This document shows positions 10,037 to 20,171 of a DNA stretch of 64,000 nt, piece by piece; within the stretch, counting starts at the first letter, position 1; each line of letters starts with the position of its first letter. Below the pieces are notes generated by a model. The model did no database searches. It was not told the origin of the DNA and worked only from the letters and a program-made list of their open reading frames with translations. The translations under genes and the position numbers were made by a program. The DNA is from Tessaracoccus coleopterorum (GTDB lineage Bacteria > Actinomycetota > Actinomycetes > Propionibacteriales > Propionibacteriaceae): assembly GCF_011174705.1 (NCBI RefSeq), contig NZ_JAANIJ010000001.1, positions 620,001 through 684,000 on the forward strand. The letters are read 5' to 3'.

Positions 10037-11036
10037 TCAGAACTTGCGATCCGGAAGGGCGGTCTTGGCCGCCTCCGGGGAGTCGAACGTGGCGCTCGGC
10101 ACGATGATGTAGGACTCGACGTCCTCGCCTGCGAGCGCCTTCTTCACGACATCGAGGGCCGTCTCACCGAAGAGCGGGTTGTACTCGGCGACGAAGCTGA
10201 GCTTGCCTGCGGCGAGGGCCTCGAGCGCGCCCTTGGTGCCGTCGATGGTGGCGATCTTGACGTCGACACCCGGGTCAGGCCGGCCTCCTCGACCGCCTGG
10301 ACGGCGCCGAGGCCCATCTCGTCGTTCTGGGCGAACACGATCTGGACGTCGTTGTTGTTCGACTTGAGGACGGTCTCGAAGACGCTCTTGGCCTCCTCGG
10401 TCGACCAGTTGGCGGTCTGCGAGCCGAGGCTCTTGAAGGCGGCGTTGGCCGAGATGACCTCATTCCAACCCTCGTTGCGCTCGTTCACGACGGAGACGCC
10501 CGCCGGGCCCTCGAGGACGAAGAAGTTGCCGCCCTCGGGGAAGGTCTCAACGGCCCAGTTCGCAACGGAGGTCGAGACCTCCTTGTTGTTGGGGGCGATG
10601 CGGGTGACGTACAGGGAGCTGTCGTCGGGCTCGATGCCACGGTCGATCAGGATGACCGGGATCTCGGCCTCCTGCGCACGCTTCAGCGAGTCCTCCCAGC
10701 CGGAGCCCTCGGTGGCAGACAGCAGGATGACGTCAACGCCCTCGTCCACGAACGACGTGAAGGCATCGATCTGCGACTTCTGGTCGAGCTTGGCGGCGGG
10801 CGCGTACTTCAGATCGAAACCCGCATCCTTGGTGAAGGTGTCCTGGATGTTCTGCTCGTTGGCCTTGCGCCACGCACCCTCGGGCCGACGGCCACGAAGC
10901 CGATGGTGGTCAGGTCTCCCCCGGCGGTGCTCTCGCCACCACCGGTCTCACCCCCACCACAGGCGGTGAGACCCAGCGCAAGGGCGCTGGCGGCAAGGAC
11001 GCCGAGGGACTGCGTGATACGACGCTTCACGGACAT
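10037..11036 (-). CDS. ytfQ: Sugar-binding lipoprotein, YtfQ-like (periplasmic binding protein 4 family)
   Basis: Substrate-binding component of the CUT2 importer. The N-terminus MSVKRRITQSLGVLAASALA ends in lipobox LTACGGG, so it is a lipid-anchored extracellular protein. The family core TIGFVAVGPEGAWRKANEQN-like segment (broken by a frameshift near 10885), DVILLSATEGSGWE, VILIDRGIEPDDS and QIVFAQNDEMGLGA match YtfQ-type proteins. About 332 residues after two frameshift repairs (the other near 10275). First gene of its operon; the upstream promoter is embedded in a palindrome. The E. coli homologue binds galactofuranose; specificity here is inferred. Confidence 0.85.
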
Positions 11037-11135
11037 GTGTTCTCCTCCTCGAGATGCTGCCCGACGGCGGCGCCTACTGTCTGAGGAGGCTGCCCGGGCG
11101 GTGATGCAGTTGGACGCGTTATTGCGTTACGGAGG

Positions 11136-11164
11136 ATGTTACCGGGAACATTTCCCGGTAACAA
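11136..11164 (-). promoter_or_regulatory. Promoter of the Ytf-type operon overlapped by a perfect palindrome (operator)
   Basis: On the minus strand, -35 TTGTTA (11164-11159) and -10 TAACAT (11141-11136) are 17 bp apart. The two boxes are largely formed by a perfect 12-bp inverted repeat, TGTTACCGGGAA (11137-11148) and TTCCCGGTAACA (11152-11163), with a CAT centre. A repressor bound there would block RNA polymerase; the LacI-family gene at 12748 is the obvious candidate. The remainder of 11037-11231 has no gene. Confidence 0.75.
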
Positions 11165-11231
11165 GCCGGGTCACCCAATCAACCCGTAACGATTTGGTCA
11201 CGATGGGCGCTGGACCCTTCCCGAGGTGCGT

Positions 11232-12755
11232 CTAGTCGTCGTCTGCGCCGTCGGCGGCGATCATCTCGACGATGGAGTCGACCGAGACGCCGGGCCCGTT
11301 GCTGACCTCACCGATCTTGGCCCGGTCCTTCAGCACCACGATGCGGTCGCTCATCCGCACCACCTCGCTGAACTCCGACGAGATGAAGACCACGGCCATG
11401 CCCTGATCGACCAACGTCGCGATCTTGCGCTGGAGATCGACCTTTGCGGCGATGTCGATCCCCCGGGTCGGTTCATCGAGCACCATCACGAGCGGCCGGG
11501 TCGCGAACAGCCGCGCGAGCATCACCTTCTGCTGGGCCCCTCCCGACAGGTATCGGGCGGGCATGTTCACGGGCACGGCGCCTATCCCGAAGTTCTCCAT
11601 CGACCAGGTGACCAGTTCCTGGCGCTCCCGCCTCGACACCGGGTGGCGCCACCCGCGAAGAGCCTGCAGCCCGATCACGATGTTGTCCGCGACGGACAGG
11701 TCACCGAGGATGCCCAACTCGGCCCGTTGCTCGGTCGAGGCGACGACCCGGTGCTGGAGCGCGTCTCCCGGCCCGGACAGCCGCACCGGTCTCCCCTCGA
11801 TCAGCAGTTCACCGTCGTCGGGTCTGGCGATGCCTGTGATGAGGGCGGCCAGTTCGGTGCGCCCGGATCCCCGCAACCCGGCGAGGCCCACGATCTCACC
11901 GCGGTAGAGGCTCAGGTCGATGGGCTCGACGACGCCGTTCTGAGCCAGTTCCCGGGCCTCCAGCACGGGATCACCCTCCGGTTCCTGGTGGTGGGCGCGG
12001 CGCTCGGAGCCGATACGGCGCAGCGCCTCGACGTCACCGCCGAGCATCGTGGAGATCAACTCGGCCCGGTCGGTGTCGCCGGTCATGAACTCCCCCACCA
12101 CGCGGCCGTCGCGTAGCACGGTCATCCGGTCGCTGATCGCGAAGGCCTGCTCGAGGAAGTGGGACACGAACACGATCGCGACACCACGCTCCCTGAGGCC
12201 CCTGATGATCCCGAAGAGCCGCTGCACATCGGCCTCGGCCAGACTCGAGGTCGGTTCGTCGAGGAGCAGCACGCGGGGTTGTCGACCATGGCCCTGGCGA
12301 TCGCCACCAGTTGTTGGGCTGCGGGCTTCAGGGTGTCGAGCCGCACCTTGAGGTTGAGATCATCGAGCCCCAGGCTCGCAAGGATCCCGGCCGCCCGCTC
12401 CCGGGTGGCCGCCCAGTTGATGCCGAACCTCCCCCGCACCTCGTGGCCGAGCATCACATTCTCGACCACGTTGAGCTTGGGGCCGAGGTGGATGTCCTGG
12501 AACACGGTGGCGATGCCCGCAGCCTGACTCGCCGCCGGATTGGCGATGCTGATGGGGCTGCCGCCGAGCATCACCTCGCCCCGGTTGTGGGGCACACGCC
12601 GTTGAGCACCTTGATGACCGTCGACTTGCCCGCGCCGTTCTCTCCCATCAGGGCATGGACCTCGCCGGGTACAGCGCGACGTCAACCTCGTCGAGAGCCA
12701 GCACCCCGGGGAAGGCGACCGAGACGCCGCGCAACTCGATCAGGGGTTCACTCAT
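11232..12755 (-). CDS. Second CUT2-type sugar ABC ATPase (two nucleotide-binding domains), no dedicated permease
   Basis: About 508 residues after repairs. The first Walker A is [17 protein letters not shown] and Walker B is [15 protein letters not shown]; the second domain has [16 protein letters not shown] and [15 protein letters not shown], with linker LSGGAQQKV (Ala instead of the usual Asn). It is a diverged paralogue of the YtfR-like protein 1.3 kb away. Its start overlaps the LacI stop by 8 bp, so the two form an operon. No permease or binding protein is attached; it may serve the adjacent Ytf-type system as an alternative ATPase. Frameshifts lie near 12280, 12590 and 12670. Confidence 0.82.
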
Positions 12756-13772
12756 GGGTGGGCCTTCCGGGCGGCCCGGACGACTCCCGAACCTTGAGCT
12801 CGACCGCGAGCTTGGTGCGCATCGGCACCTCGCGTCCCTCCACCGCCGCGATCAGCACGCTGACCGCCTTCGAGCCGAGGGCATGGAAGTCCTGCCGCAC
12901 GGTGGTGAGCGGAGGCAGGAAGTGCGCGGTCAGCGGCAGGTCGTCGAAGCCGACGATGCTCAACTCATCGGGGACCCCGATCCCCCGCTTCGCAAAGCCG
13001 TGGATCAGCCCGAGCGCCATCTCGTCGTTGGCGGCGAAGATGGCCGTGTAGTCGGGGCGCCGCTTCAGCGAGATCGCGTAGTCGTAGGCGAAGTCCGCAC
13101 TCCAGTCCCCCACCACGATGGGACGCTCACGCAGCCTCCATTCCTTGGCGCGGGCATGGAACGCGCGCTCACGCGCCCGGGCGTCGAGCCAGTCCAGCGG
13201 GCCCGAAAGATGCAGCACGTCGCGGTGCCCGAGCTCGGCGAGGTGGTCGACGACCATGGATGCACCCTGCTGCTGATCCACCGATGTGGTCAGGAAGTTC
13301 GCATCACCGTCGGCCTTGATGGCGAGCAGCGGAAGGCCCACGTTGAGTTGACGCAGCGCGGACAGGGACGACGACCGGGGTGCGATGACGCACAGCGCGT
13401 CGACGCCCTGTCCCTTGAGTTGGTCGACCGCCTCGCGGGTGTTGCCCTGCTCCTCCGAGTGGACGCTGACCGAGGTGATGGAGTAATCGACCTCGCCGGC
13501 GGCAAGCTCGATGCCACGGAGCGTGCTCGAGGGGCCGTATGCCGTGGACGCCTCGACGAGAACCCCGATGCGTCGGTTCCGCTGGGTGGCCAGTGCCCGG
13601 GCGGCGCTGTTCGGCCGGTAGTTGAGTTCCTCGATGACGGCGAGGACCTTGGCCCTCGTATCAGGCCTGATGTTGGGGTGGTTGTTCAGGACGCGCGAGA
13701 CCGTCATATGTGAGACCCTGCGACGGACGCAACATGGCGGATGTTGGGTCGCTCGGGTACGTTCTCGGTCAC
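12748..13772 (-). CDS. LacI-family transcriptional regulator, likely of the Ytf-type operon
   Basis: N-terminal helix-turn-helix NIRHVASVAGVSHMTVSRVLNNHPNI (quoted only in part here: RHVASVAG then SHMTVSRVLNN) and hinge YRPNSAARALATQ, followed by a periplasmic-binding-like sensor domain with FAANDEMALGLI and LSIVGFDDLP. The GTG at 13772 is preferred because it supplies the first helix; a one-base loss near 13718 separates it from the rest. About 341 residues. It sits upstream of an ATPase gene and about 1.6 kb from the palindromic promoter of the ytfQ-like gene. The inducer is presumably the transported sugar. Confidence 0.86.
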
Positions 13773-13894
13773 GTCTGCCTACCTCCACCGCAGAGCATAG
13801 CGTCGCCGCGCCGCGTGGCGTGGCGCGGAGCGGCCCGCCACCGCTCGGGCAGGGCGCCGCTCACCCCGATCGGGTGCAGGCGGGTCGCCCCGGG

Positions 13895-14686
13895 TCAGTC
13901 GAGCAGGGTCCGGTCGGAGAGGCTCGCACCCTTGATGAGGGAGAACTCCTCCAGGAGCCGCTCGGCGGTGATGGTCTTCTTCGCCTCCGCGTCGACCTCG
14001 AGGACGATGCGCCCCTCGTGCATCATGATCAGCCGGTTGCCCAGCTCGATGGCCTGGTGCATGTTGTGGGTCACCATCAGGGAGGTCAGGTTGCCCCGCG
14101 CCACGGCCTCGCCCGTCAGTCGCGTGATGAGCTCGGCGCGCGACGGGTCGAGCGCCGCCGTGTGCTCGTCCAGGAGCAGGATCGACGGCTTGGCGTAGGT
14201 CGCCATCAGGAGGCTGAGCGCCTGGCGTTGGCCACCTGAGAGCATCCCGACGCGCATCTGCAGCCTGTTCTCCAGGCCGAGCTCCAGCGTGGTGAGGGCT
14301 TCACGGTAGACGTCCCTGCTCGCGCGGGTCACGGCCATGCCGAGGCCGCGGCTCTGGCCCCGTTGGAAGGCGATCGCGAGGTTCTCCTCGATCGTCAGGT
14401 GCGGCGAGGTGCCGGCCATCGGATCCTGGAAGACCCGCGCGACCCAGGCCGCACGCTTGTGTTCGGGCGCCTTCGTGACATCCCTGCCGTCGATCACCAC
14501 CGATCCGCCATCGGTCGGGTACCTGCCCGAGATGACGTTGAGCATGGTGGACTTGCCCGCACCGTTGGACCCGATCACGGTCACGAAGTCGCCCTCGTTG
14601 AGGGTCAGGCTGAGCGAATCGAGCGCAACCCTCTCGTTGACGGTGCCAGGGAAGAACCGCTTGGTCACGTTGTCGAGCTTGAGCAT
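13895..14686 (-). CDS. ABC transporter ATPase of the TrpXYZ/COG1101 type
   Basis: A 263-residue, intact single-domain ATPase. Walker A GSNGAGKSTMLNVISGRYP, signature LSGGQRQALSLLMAT and Walker B SILLLDEHTAALDP, where His replaces the usual Pro after Glu, as is common in this family. It overlaps the permease stop (TGATG). With the next two genes it forms a three-gene importer (COG2984, COG4120, COG1101). Characterised relatives import aromatic amino acids (streptococcal TrpXYZ, clostridial tyrosine-binding lipoprotein). The substrate here is unknown. Confidence 0.85.
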   Translation of the reverse strand: MLKLDNVTKRFFPGTVNERVALDSLSLTLNEGDFVTVIGSNGAGKSTMLNVISGRYPTDGGSVVIDGRDVTKAPEHKRAAWVARVFQDPMAGTSPHLTIEENLAIAFQRGQSRGLGMAVTRASRDVYREALTTLELGLENRLQMRVGMLSGGQRQALSLLMATYAKPSILLLDEHTAALDPSRAELITRLTGEAVARGNLTSLMVTHNMHQAIELGNRLIMMHEGRIVLEVDAEAKKTITAERLLEEFSLIKGASLSDRTLLD

Positions 14687-15587
14687 CAGCTGGCCCCTCT
14701 GCGACGGCGCGGGAGGTCCTGCGCCGGATCCGCATCTGCTTGAACGGCTTGAGCTGCGGCACCACGAGGGCCGCCACCACGAGGATGGCCGAGATCAGCT
14801 TCATGTCGTTCGGGTTGAGACCGACCAGCAGGGCGGCCTGGATGACACCGCGGTAGATGATCGAGCCGAGAACGGCTGCCAGGATCGCCTGCCACACCGA
14901 GGTCATGCCGAAAATGGCCTGCCCGACGATGACCGAAGCGAGGCCGGCGACGATGATGCCGATACCCATCGAGATGTCCGCGAACCCCTGATACTGCACG
15001 ATCAGAGCGCCGCAGAGCCCGACGAGGCCATTGGAGATCATCAGCCCCATGATCTTCGTGCCACCGGTGTTGATGCCCTGCGAGCGGGCCATCAGTTCGT
15101 TGTCGCCGGTCGCCCGCAGCGCCACGCCGTAGCTGGTGCCGAGGAACCAGTACAGCGCGGCGCCCACCACGAGGGCGATGGCCGCGAAGATCGCGACCGA
15201 CACCCAGGTCCGTAGCAGGCCCTGGTCACGCAGCCAGGAGAACGCCGTGTCCGCGCGGAGCAGCGGGACGTTCGCCTTGTTCCCCATGATGCGCAGGTTG
15301 ATCGAGTAGAGCGCGATCTGGGTGAGGATGCCCGCCAGTAGCGGATTGATGTTGCCCCAGACATGCAGCAGGCCGGTGATCGCACCCGCCAGCATGCCCG
15401 CGACGACACCTCCGAGCATCGCAATCGGCACCGGCAGCCCCGCCACGATCAGCATGGCGCAGGTGGCCGCGCCGGTCGTGAAGGAGCCGTCCACCGTCAG
15501 GTCGGGAAAGTCGAGTACCCGGTACGTGAGGTAGACGCCCAACGCCATGATGGCGTAGAGGAGTCCGAGCTCGAGAGCGATGATCAT
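14686..15587 (-). CDS. ABC transporter permease of the TrpY/COG4120 type
   Basis: About 300 residues with eight or nine hydrophobic segments; begins MIIALELGLLYAIMALGVYL and contains RVLDFPDLTVDGSFTTGAA, a typical branched-chain-permease-like motif of this family. A single frameshift near 14725 precedes the C-terminus, which in the repaired frame ends LPRRRRGAS and overlaps the ATPase start. It follows the binding-protein gene by 3 bp, so the three genes form one transcription unit. Confidence 0.83.
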
Positions 15588-15590
15588 GGA

Positions 15591-16565
15591 TCAGAACTGC
15601 TTCGTGGCGCGCGAGACGATCGCCTCGCTCAGCTCGAGACCCTGGGCCTTCGCCGCGGTCGGGTTGACGAAGAGGTCGAACTCCTTCTGCGTCTCGACCG
15701 GGAACTCGGAAGCCTTGGCACCTTCAAGGAGCTTGATCATGATGGTGGCCGCATCCTTGCCCTGCTGGGTGTAGTTCACCGAGAGGCCAGCGGCGGCGCC
15801 GCGCTCCATGGTCGACTCGTCGGAGGCGAACACGGGAATCTGCTTCTGCTCACCGATCTGGATGACGGACTCCGCGGCCGAGACCACCGTGTTGTCCGTG
15901 GGGATCAGGAACGCGTCGACGTCGAGCGACTCGGCGGCCTGCTGCACCTCGGAGGAGTTGGTGACGGTGGCCTTCCTGATCTCGATCCCGAACTCGCCCG
16001 CGGCCTTCTCAGCCTCGGCGACCTGGACCTCGGAGTTGACCTCACCTGAGGAGTAGACGATGCCGACTGTCTTGACGTCCGGCAGTGCCTCCTTGACGAG
16101 TTGCAGCTGCTCCTTCATCGGGTTGAGGTCGGAGACGCCCGTCATGTTGGCGTCAGGGGCGTCCCAGCTGGGGACGAGCTCTGCGGCCACGGGATCGGTG
16201 ACGGCCGCGAAGACGATCGGCTTGTCGGTGATCGTGTTGGCCAGCGACTGGGCGGTCGGGGTTGCGATGGCGAGGAAGCCGTCGTTGTCCGACGCCGCGA
16301 AGGTCGATGCGATGTTGGTGAGCGTCGCCTGGTCACCCTGAGCGTTCTGCTCGTCGAAGGTCACGTCGATGCCTGCCTCGCTGAAGGCCTGCTTGAAGCC
16401 CTCCGCGACGGCGTCGAGCGCCGGGTGCGCGACGATCTGGGCGATACCGATCTTGTAGGACTTCTTGGCGCCGGGGTCCCCTGCGCCTTCCGACGTGGTG
16501 CCGCCACAAGCGGTCAGCGAGACGGCGGCGAGGATGCCGAGGGCGACAGCGGCCTTGAGCTTCAT
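15591..16565 (-). CDS. ABC transporter substrate-binding lipoprotein of the TrpX/COG2984 type
   Basis: A 324-residue lipoprotein: signal MKLKAAVALGILAAVSLTACGG with lipobox LTAC. The mature part has the family pattern YKIGIAQIVAHPALDAVAEG, DKPIVFAAVTDPVAAELV, GVSDLNPMKEQLQLVK and IPVFASDESTMERGA. Intact. GGAGAA precedes the ATG at 16565, which was chosen over an upstream in-frame ATG because it gives a clean signal peptide. Family members with known ligands bind aromatic amino acids. No T-box or other leader is apparent in the 120 bp upstream. Confidence 0.87.
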   Translation of the reverse strand: MKLKAAVALGILAAVSLTACGGTTSEGAGDPGAKKSYKIGIAQIVAHPALDAVAEGFKQAFSEAGIDVTFDEQNAQGDQATLTNIASTFAASDNDGFLAIATPTAQSLANTITDKPIVFAAVTDPVAAELVPSWDAPDANMTGVSDLNPMKEQLQLVKEALPDVKTVGIVYSSGEVNSEVQVAEAEKAAGEFGIEIRKATVTNSSEVQQAAESLDVDAFLIPTDNTVVSAAESVIQIGEQKQIPVFASDESTMERGAAAGLSVNYTQQGKDAATIMIKLLEGAKASEFPVETQKEFDLFVNPTAAKAQGLELSEAIVSRATKQF

Positions 16566-16684
16566 GGTTCTCCTATAGCAGTTTGTGCGGCTCACAGCCT
16601 AGGTAACGCTGGCCCCGACGCGCGGCCGCGTCCACGGGTCAATATGTGGCGATCCGACCTTGACACCCGTGTCCCGGCAGCAGG

Positions 16685-16718
16685 AAAGGGACCCCGGGAA
16701 AATCCCGGGGGTCCCTTT
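16685..16718 (-). terminator. rplQ terminator
   Basis: Inverted repeat with arms AAAGGGACCCCGGGA and TCCCGGGGGTCCCTTT, one bulged base and a 3-nt loop, 15 bp past the rplQ stop. It closes the alpha operon. A short T run flanks it on the other strand as well. Confidence 0.75.
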
Positions 16719-16732
16719 TCAGGTACGTCAGA

Positions 16733-17288
16733 TCACTTCGACGCTTCGGTCTCCGCGACCTCGGCCTCCACGACCTCTTCGGCCTCGACCGAGGTTTCCT
16801 CGACCTCGACCGGGGTCTCCTCGACCTCGACCGGGGTCTCCTCGACCTCGACGGCCTTCTCCTCGGCCTTGGCGGCCTTGGCCGGCTTGGCCTTCGGGCC
16901 TCGGTGATGATCTCGATCACGGCCATCGGCGCGTTGTCACCCTTGCGGGGGCCGATCTTCGTGATGCGGGTGTAGCCACCCTCGCGACCCTCGAGAAGGG
17001 GGCGATGTCGTCGAACAGCTTCTTGACGAGCTTGTCCTTGGCCTTGACCGGCTTGCCCAGTTCCTGCTTCTTCTCGAAGAGGCTGGCGAGCACGAGACGA
17101 CGCGAGTGCAGGTCGCCGCGCTTGGCCTTGGTGAGGATCTTCTCGGCGAAAGGCTGCACGCGGCGGGCCTTCGTCTCGGTGGTCGTGATCCGGCCGTGCT
17201 CGATGAGCTGGCTGGTCAGGTTGCGCAGAATCATGCGCTCGTGCGTGGGGCTGCCGCCCAGACGGGCACCCTTGGTTGGCTTGGGCAT
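16733..17288 (-). CDS. rplQ: 50S ribosomal protein L17 with acidic C-terminal tail
   Basis: The L17 core ([20 protein letters not shown], then [19 protein letters not shown]) occupies the first 120 residues and ends around [12 protein letters not shown]. Two frameshifts (near 16998 and 16898) break the coding sequence. After repair the protein continues for about 60 residues as an Ala/Lys linker and a Glu/Val-rich tail with three VEVEETP-type repeats, ending ETEASK. Such low-complexity tails are seen on several actinobacterial ribosomal proteins. It is last gene of the alpha operon, 40 bp after rpoA. Confidence 0.9.
16790..16852 (-). repeat. Three 21-bp tandem repeats in the rplQ tail
   Basis: Units at 16790-16810, 16811-16831 and 16832-16852 encode [14 protein letters not shown] and VEVEETP. 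The last two are identical and the first differs at a few bases. Confidence 0.85.
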
Positions 17289-17328
17289 TGTTTGGATCTC
17301 CGTGAATGTTTAGGTGGCTAGTGCGCGA

Positions 17329-18348
17329 TCAGTACTGCTCGGTCTCGGCGAAGTCCGTGTCCTCGGGCTCTTCGTCATAGCTGGCGATCGCCTGCAGCGG
17401 GTCGAAGCCCGGGTGCGAGTCCCGCAGCGCGAGGCCGAGGCCCGCGAGGGTCTCCTTGACCTCGTCGATCGACTTGGAGCCGAAGTTGCGGATGTCGAGC
17501 AGGTCCTCTTCACTGCGGGCGACGAGCTCACCCACGGTGTGGATGCCCTCACGCTTGAGGCAGTTGTAGGAACGCACCGACAGCTCGAGGTCCTCAACCG
17601 GAAGGCTCAGGGACTCGGCGATCTGCTCGTCCACCGGGGACGGGCCGATCTCGATACCCTCAGCGTCCACGTTCAACTCACGGGCGAGGCCGAACAGCTC
17701 CACCAGCGTGCGACCGGCCGAAGCGACGGCGTCGCGCGGGGCGATCGACGGCTTCGACTCGACATCGATGATCAGCCGATCGAAGTCGGTGCGCTGGGCG
17801 ACACGGGTGGCCTCGACCTTGTAGGTGACCTTGAGAACCGGCGAGTAGATCGAGTCGACCGGGATGCGGCCGATCTCGGCGTCGGGGTTCTTGTTCTGCA
17901 CGCTGGACACGTAGCCGCGTCCGCGCTCGACCACGAGCTCCATCTCGAGCTTGCCGTTGTCGTTCAGCGTGGCGATGTGCAGCTCCGGGTTGTGGATCTC
18001 CACACCGGCCGGAGGCTGGATGTCACCAGCGGTGACGGCGCCGGCGCCGGCCTTGCGCAGGTACATGACGACGGGCTCGTCCTCCTCGGAGGAGAGCACG
18101 AGGCCCTTGAGGTTGAGGATGATCTCGGTGACGTCCTCGACGACGCCCTCCAGGGTGGAGAACTCGTGCTGGTTGCCCTCGATCTTGATGCTGGTCACGG
18201 CCGCGCCCGGAATGGACGACAGCAGGGTGCGACGCAGCGAGTTGCCAAGCGTGTAGCCGAAGCCCGGCTCCAGCGGCTCGATGATGAACCGCGAACGGAA
18301 GTCGGAGACGACCTCCTCGGAGAGGGTGGGGCGCTGTGCGATAAGCAT
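17329..18348 (-). CDS. rpoA: RNA polymerase alpha subunit
   Basis: A 339-residue, intact subunit that dimerises to seed RNA polymerase assembly. The N-terminal domain includes [20 protein letters not shown] and [18 protein letters not shown]. The C-terminal domain contains [15 protein letters not shown] and [19 protein letters not shown], which bind UP elements and activators. An acidic tail ends ETEQY. Between rpsD and rplQ as usual. A hairpin lies in the 112-bp gap after rpsD. Confidence 0.97.
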   Translation of the reverse strand: MLIAQRPTLSEEVVSDFRSRFIIEPLEPGFGYTLGNSLRRTLLSSIPGAAVTSIKIEGNQHEFSTLEGVVEDVTEIILNLKGLVLSSEEDEPVVMYLRKAGAGAVTAGDIQPPAGVEIHNPELHIATLNDNGKLEMELVVERGRGYVSSVQNKNPDAEIGRIPVDSIYSPVLKVTYKVEATRVAQRTDFDRLIIDVESKPSIAPRDAVASAGRTLVELFGLARELNVDAEGIEIGPSPVDEQIAESLSLPVEDLELSVRSYNCLKREGIHTVGELVARSEEDLLDIRNFGSKSIDEVKETLAGLGLALRDSHPGFDPLQAIASYDEEPEDTDFAETEQY

Positions 18349-18422
18349 GGACTGTTCCTTCCCGCGTCAACCACCATTTGATGACGCGATATGAGGCGTG
18401 GTCACGGGCTGCGACCACATGT

Positions 18423-18450
18423 GTTGCGGTGGCCCGGAGGCCACCGCAAC
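18423..18450 (-). promoter_or_regulatory. Hairpin between rpsD and rpoA
   Basis: Perfect 11-bp inverted repeat (GTTGCGGTGGC and GCCACCGCAAC, 6-nt loop) 11 bp after the rpsD stop. It is likely a partial terminator or processing site that sets the rpoA level. Confidence 0.6.
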
Positions 18451-18460
18451 GTGGGTTGAC

Positions 18461-19064
18461 TTACTTCGAGTAGAGCTCGACGATCATCTGCTCAGCAACG
18501 TCGACCACGATCTGCTCGCGGACGGGGAGCTGGTGCACCAGGATCCGCATGCGGTTCGGTCGGGCCTCGAGCCAGGCCGGAACCGCGCGCTCGCCGTGGG
18601 TCTCACGGGCGATCACGAACGGAGTGAGGTTGAGCGACTTCTCGGCGACATCGATGATGTCGTGAGCACGCACCCGGTAGGAGGGATGTTCACGCGCTGG
18701 CCATTCACCAGGAAGTGGCCGTGCACGACAAGCTGACGGGCCTGACGACGCGTGCCGGCGAAGCCGGAGCGGTAGACCACGTTGTCGAGACGGGACTCGA
18801 GGATCTGGAGCAGACGGTCACCGGTCTTGCCGGGGTGACGGTCGGCCTCTTCGTAGTAGCGACGGAACTGCTTCTCGAGCACGCCGTACGCGTAACGCGC
18901 CTTCTGCTTCTCCTTGAGCTGCAGCGAGTACTCGGAATCCTTGGTGCGACCGCGTCCGTGCACACCCGGGGGTACGGACGACGCTCGAACGCCTTGTCGT
19001 TGCCGACGAGGTCGGTCCCGAGACGACGGGACTTCTTGGTCATTGGGCCGGTGTAACGAGCCAT
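18461..19064 (-). CDS. rpsD: 30S ribosomal protein S4
   Basis: Primary 16S rRNA-binding protein, about 201 residues after repair. It starts [19 protein letters not shown] and has the S4 RNA-binding core [20 protein letters not shown] and [19 protein letters not shown]. It lacks the N-terminal zinc cysteines (C-minus form). Frameshifts near 18965 and 18678 are each fixed by one added C in a C run. Confidence 0.95.
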
Positions 19065-19095
19065 TTTTTAGGTCCTTATCCTTTCTCGGGCCGAA

Positions 19096-19502
19096 TCAGA
19101 CGCGACGGCGCTTGGGCGGACGGGTGCCGTTGTGGGGCACGGGGTGACGTCCGAGATGGCGCCGACCTCGAGGCCGACAGCACCCAGCGAACGGATCGCG
19201 GTCTCACGGCCGGAGCCCGGACCCTTGACGAACACGTCGACGCGCTTCATGCCGTGCTCCATGGCGCGACGGCCTGCAGCCTCGGCTGCCATCTGAGCGG
19301 CGAACGGGGTCGACTTGCGGGAGCCCTTGAAACCGACGGTGCCGGCAGAGGCCCACGCGATCACGGCACCGGTGGGATCGGTGATCGAGATGATGGTGTT
19401 GTTGAAGGTGCTCTTGATGTGTGCCTGGCCGGCGAGCACATTCTTCTTTTCCTTGCGGCGCACCTTGGTCTTGGCGGCCGCCTTGCGGCTTGCAGTAGCC
19501 AT
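19096..19502 (-). CDS. rpsK: 30S ribosomal protein S11
   Basis: About 135 residues. A basic N-terminus ([19 protein letters not shown]) precedes [20 protein letters not shown] and [11 protein letters not shown]. One base is missing from a C run near 19140; the repaired C-terminus is [13 protein letters not shown], the universal S11 ending. Between rpsM and rpsD as usual. Confidence 0.95.
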
Positions 19503-19545
19503 AAAGTCTTTCTCCTTGAGTCCTTAAGAGGCGCTCACCCGAGGG

Positions 19546-19920
19546 TCAGCGAGCCTTCTTCTTGCCAGCGACGGCCTTCTTCTTGCCCTTACGGGTGCGC
19601 GCGTTCGTCCGGGTGCGCTGACCACGGACGGGGAGGCCGCTGCGGTGGCGACGACCCTGGTAGTTACCGATCTCGACCTTGCGGCGGATGTCGGCCGCGA
19701 CGGAGCGGCGCAGGTCGCCCTCGATCTCGAAGTTGCCTTCGATGTGGTCGCGCAGAAGGACGAGCTGGTCGTCGGTGAGCTGGTGGACTCGGAGATCGCC
19801 GCTCACACCGGTGGCGGCGAGGGTCTCGGCGGCACGGGTCTTGCCGATGCCGAAGATGTAAGTGAGTGCGACCTCAAGGCGCTTGTCGCGCGGGAGGTCA
19901 ACACCAACGAGGCGTGCCAT
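19546..19920 (-). CDS. rpsM: 30S ribosomal protein S13
   Basis: 124 residues, intact: [54 protein letters not shown] and a lysine-rich tail. ATG at 19920 gives the conserved S13 start, although in-frame starts exist upstream. About 250 bp of sequence without a gene (19921-20171) separates it from rpmJ, unusually long for this pair. Confidence 0.95.
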   Translation of the reverse strand: MARLVGVDLPRDKRLEVALTYIFGIGKTRAAETLAATGVSGDLRVHQLTDDQLVLLRDHIEGNFEIEGDLRRSVAADIRRKVEIGNYQGRRHRSGLPVRGQRTRTNARTRKGKKKAVAGKKKAR

Positions 19921-20171
19921 CAGGCGGTACCTTTCCATGAAATTCGGTCCTGGTTCTCTCAAACCCGGTCGCGGACCGCGAAGGTGTGTGGCGCGACGCG
20001 TCCCGCCGCCTGTGACACCATTCTTCGGGTGTCGACGGGGCCTTGGCCTTCGTCCAAGGGTGGAACTCCCCGAGGGAGCCTTGCGTTCACGTTGTTTCAG
20101 TTGTTGTCGGCGGGGTGGGGACCAACCCTTTCCGCAATGATCTGCTCGGCCCCGGGCAGGCCGGCCAGGGA

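Noticed and set aside
11226..12116. A 296-codon plus-strand frame
   Set aside because: Antisense to the second sugar ATPase; His/Asp/Gly-rich shadow with no motif.
16566..16684. A T-box or other riboswitch upstream of the TrpX-like binding protein
   Set aside because: The gap is only about 120 bp and lacks a T-box sequence or a specifier stem; nothing supports tryptophan control.
17314..18381. A 355-codon plus-strand frame
   Set aside because: Exact antisense of rpoA, which is complete and conserved.
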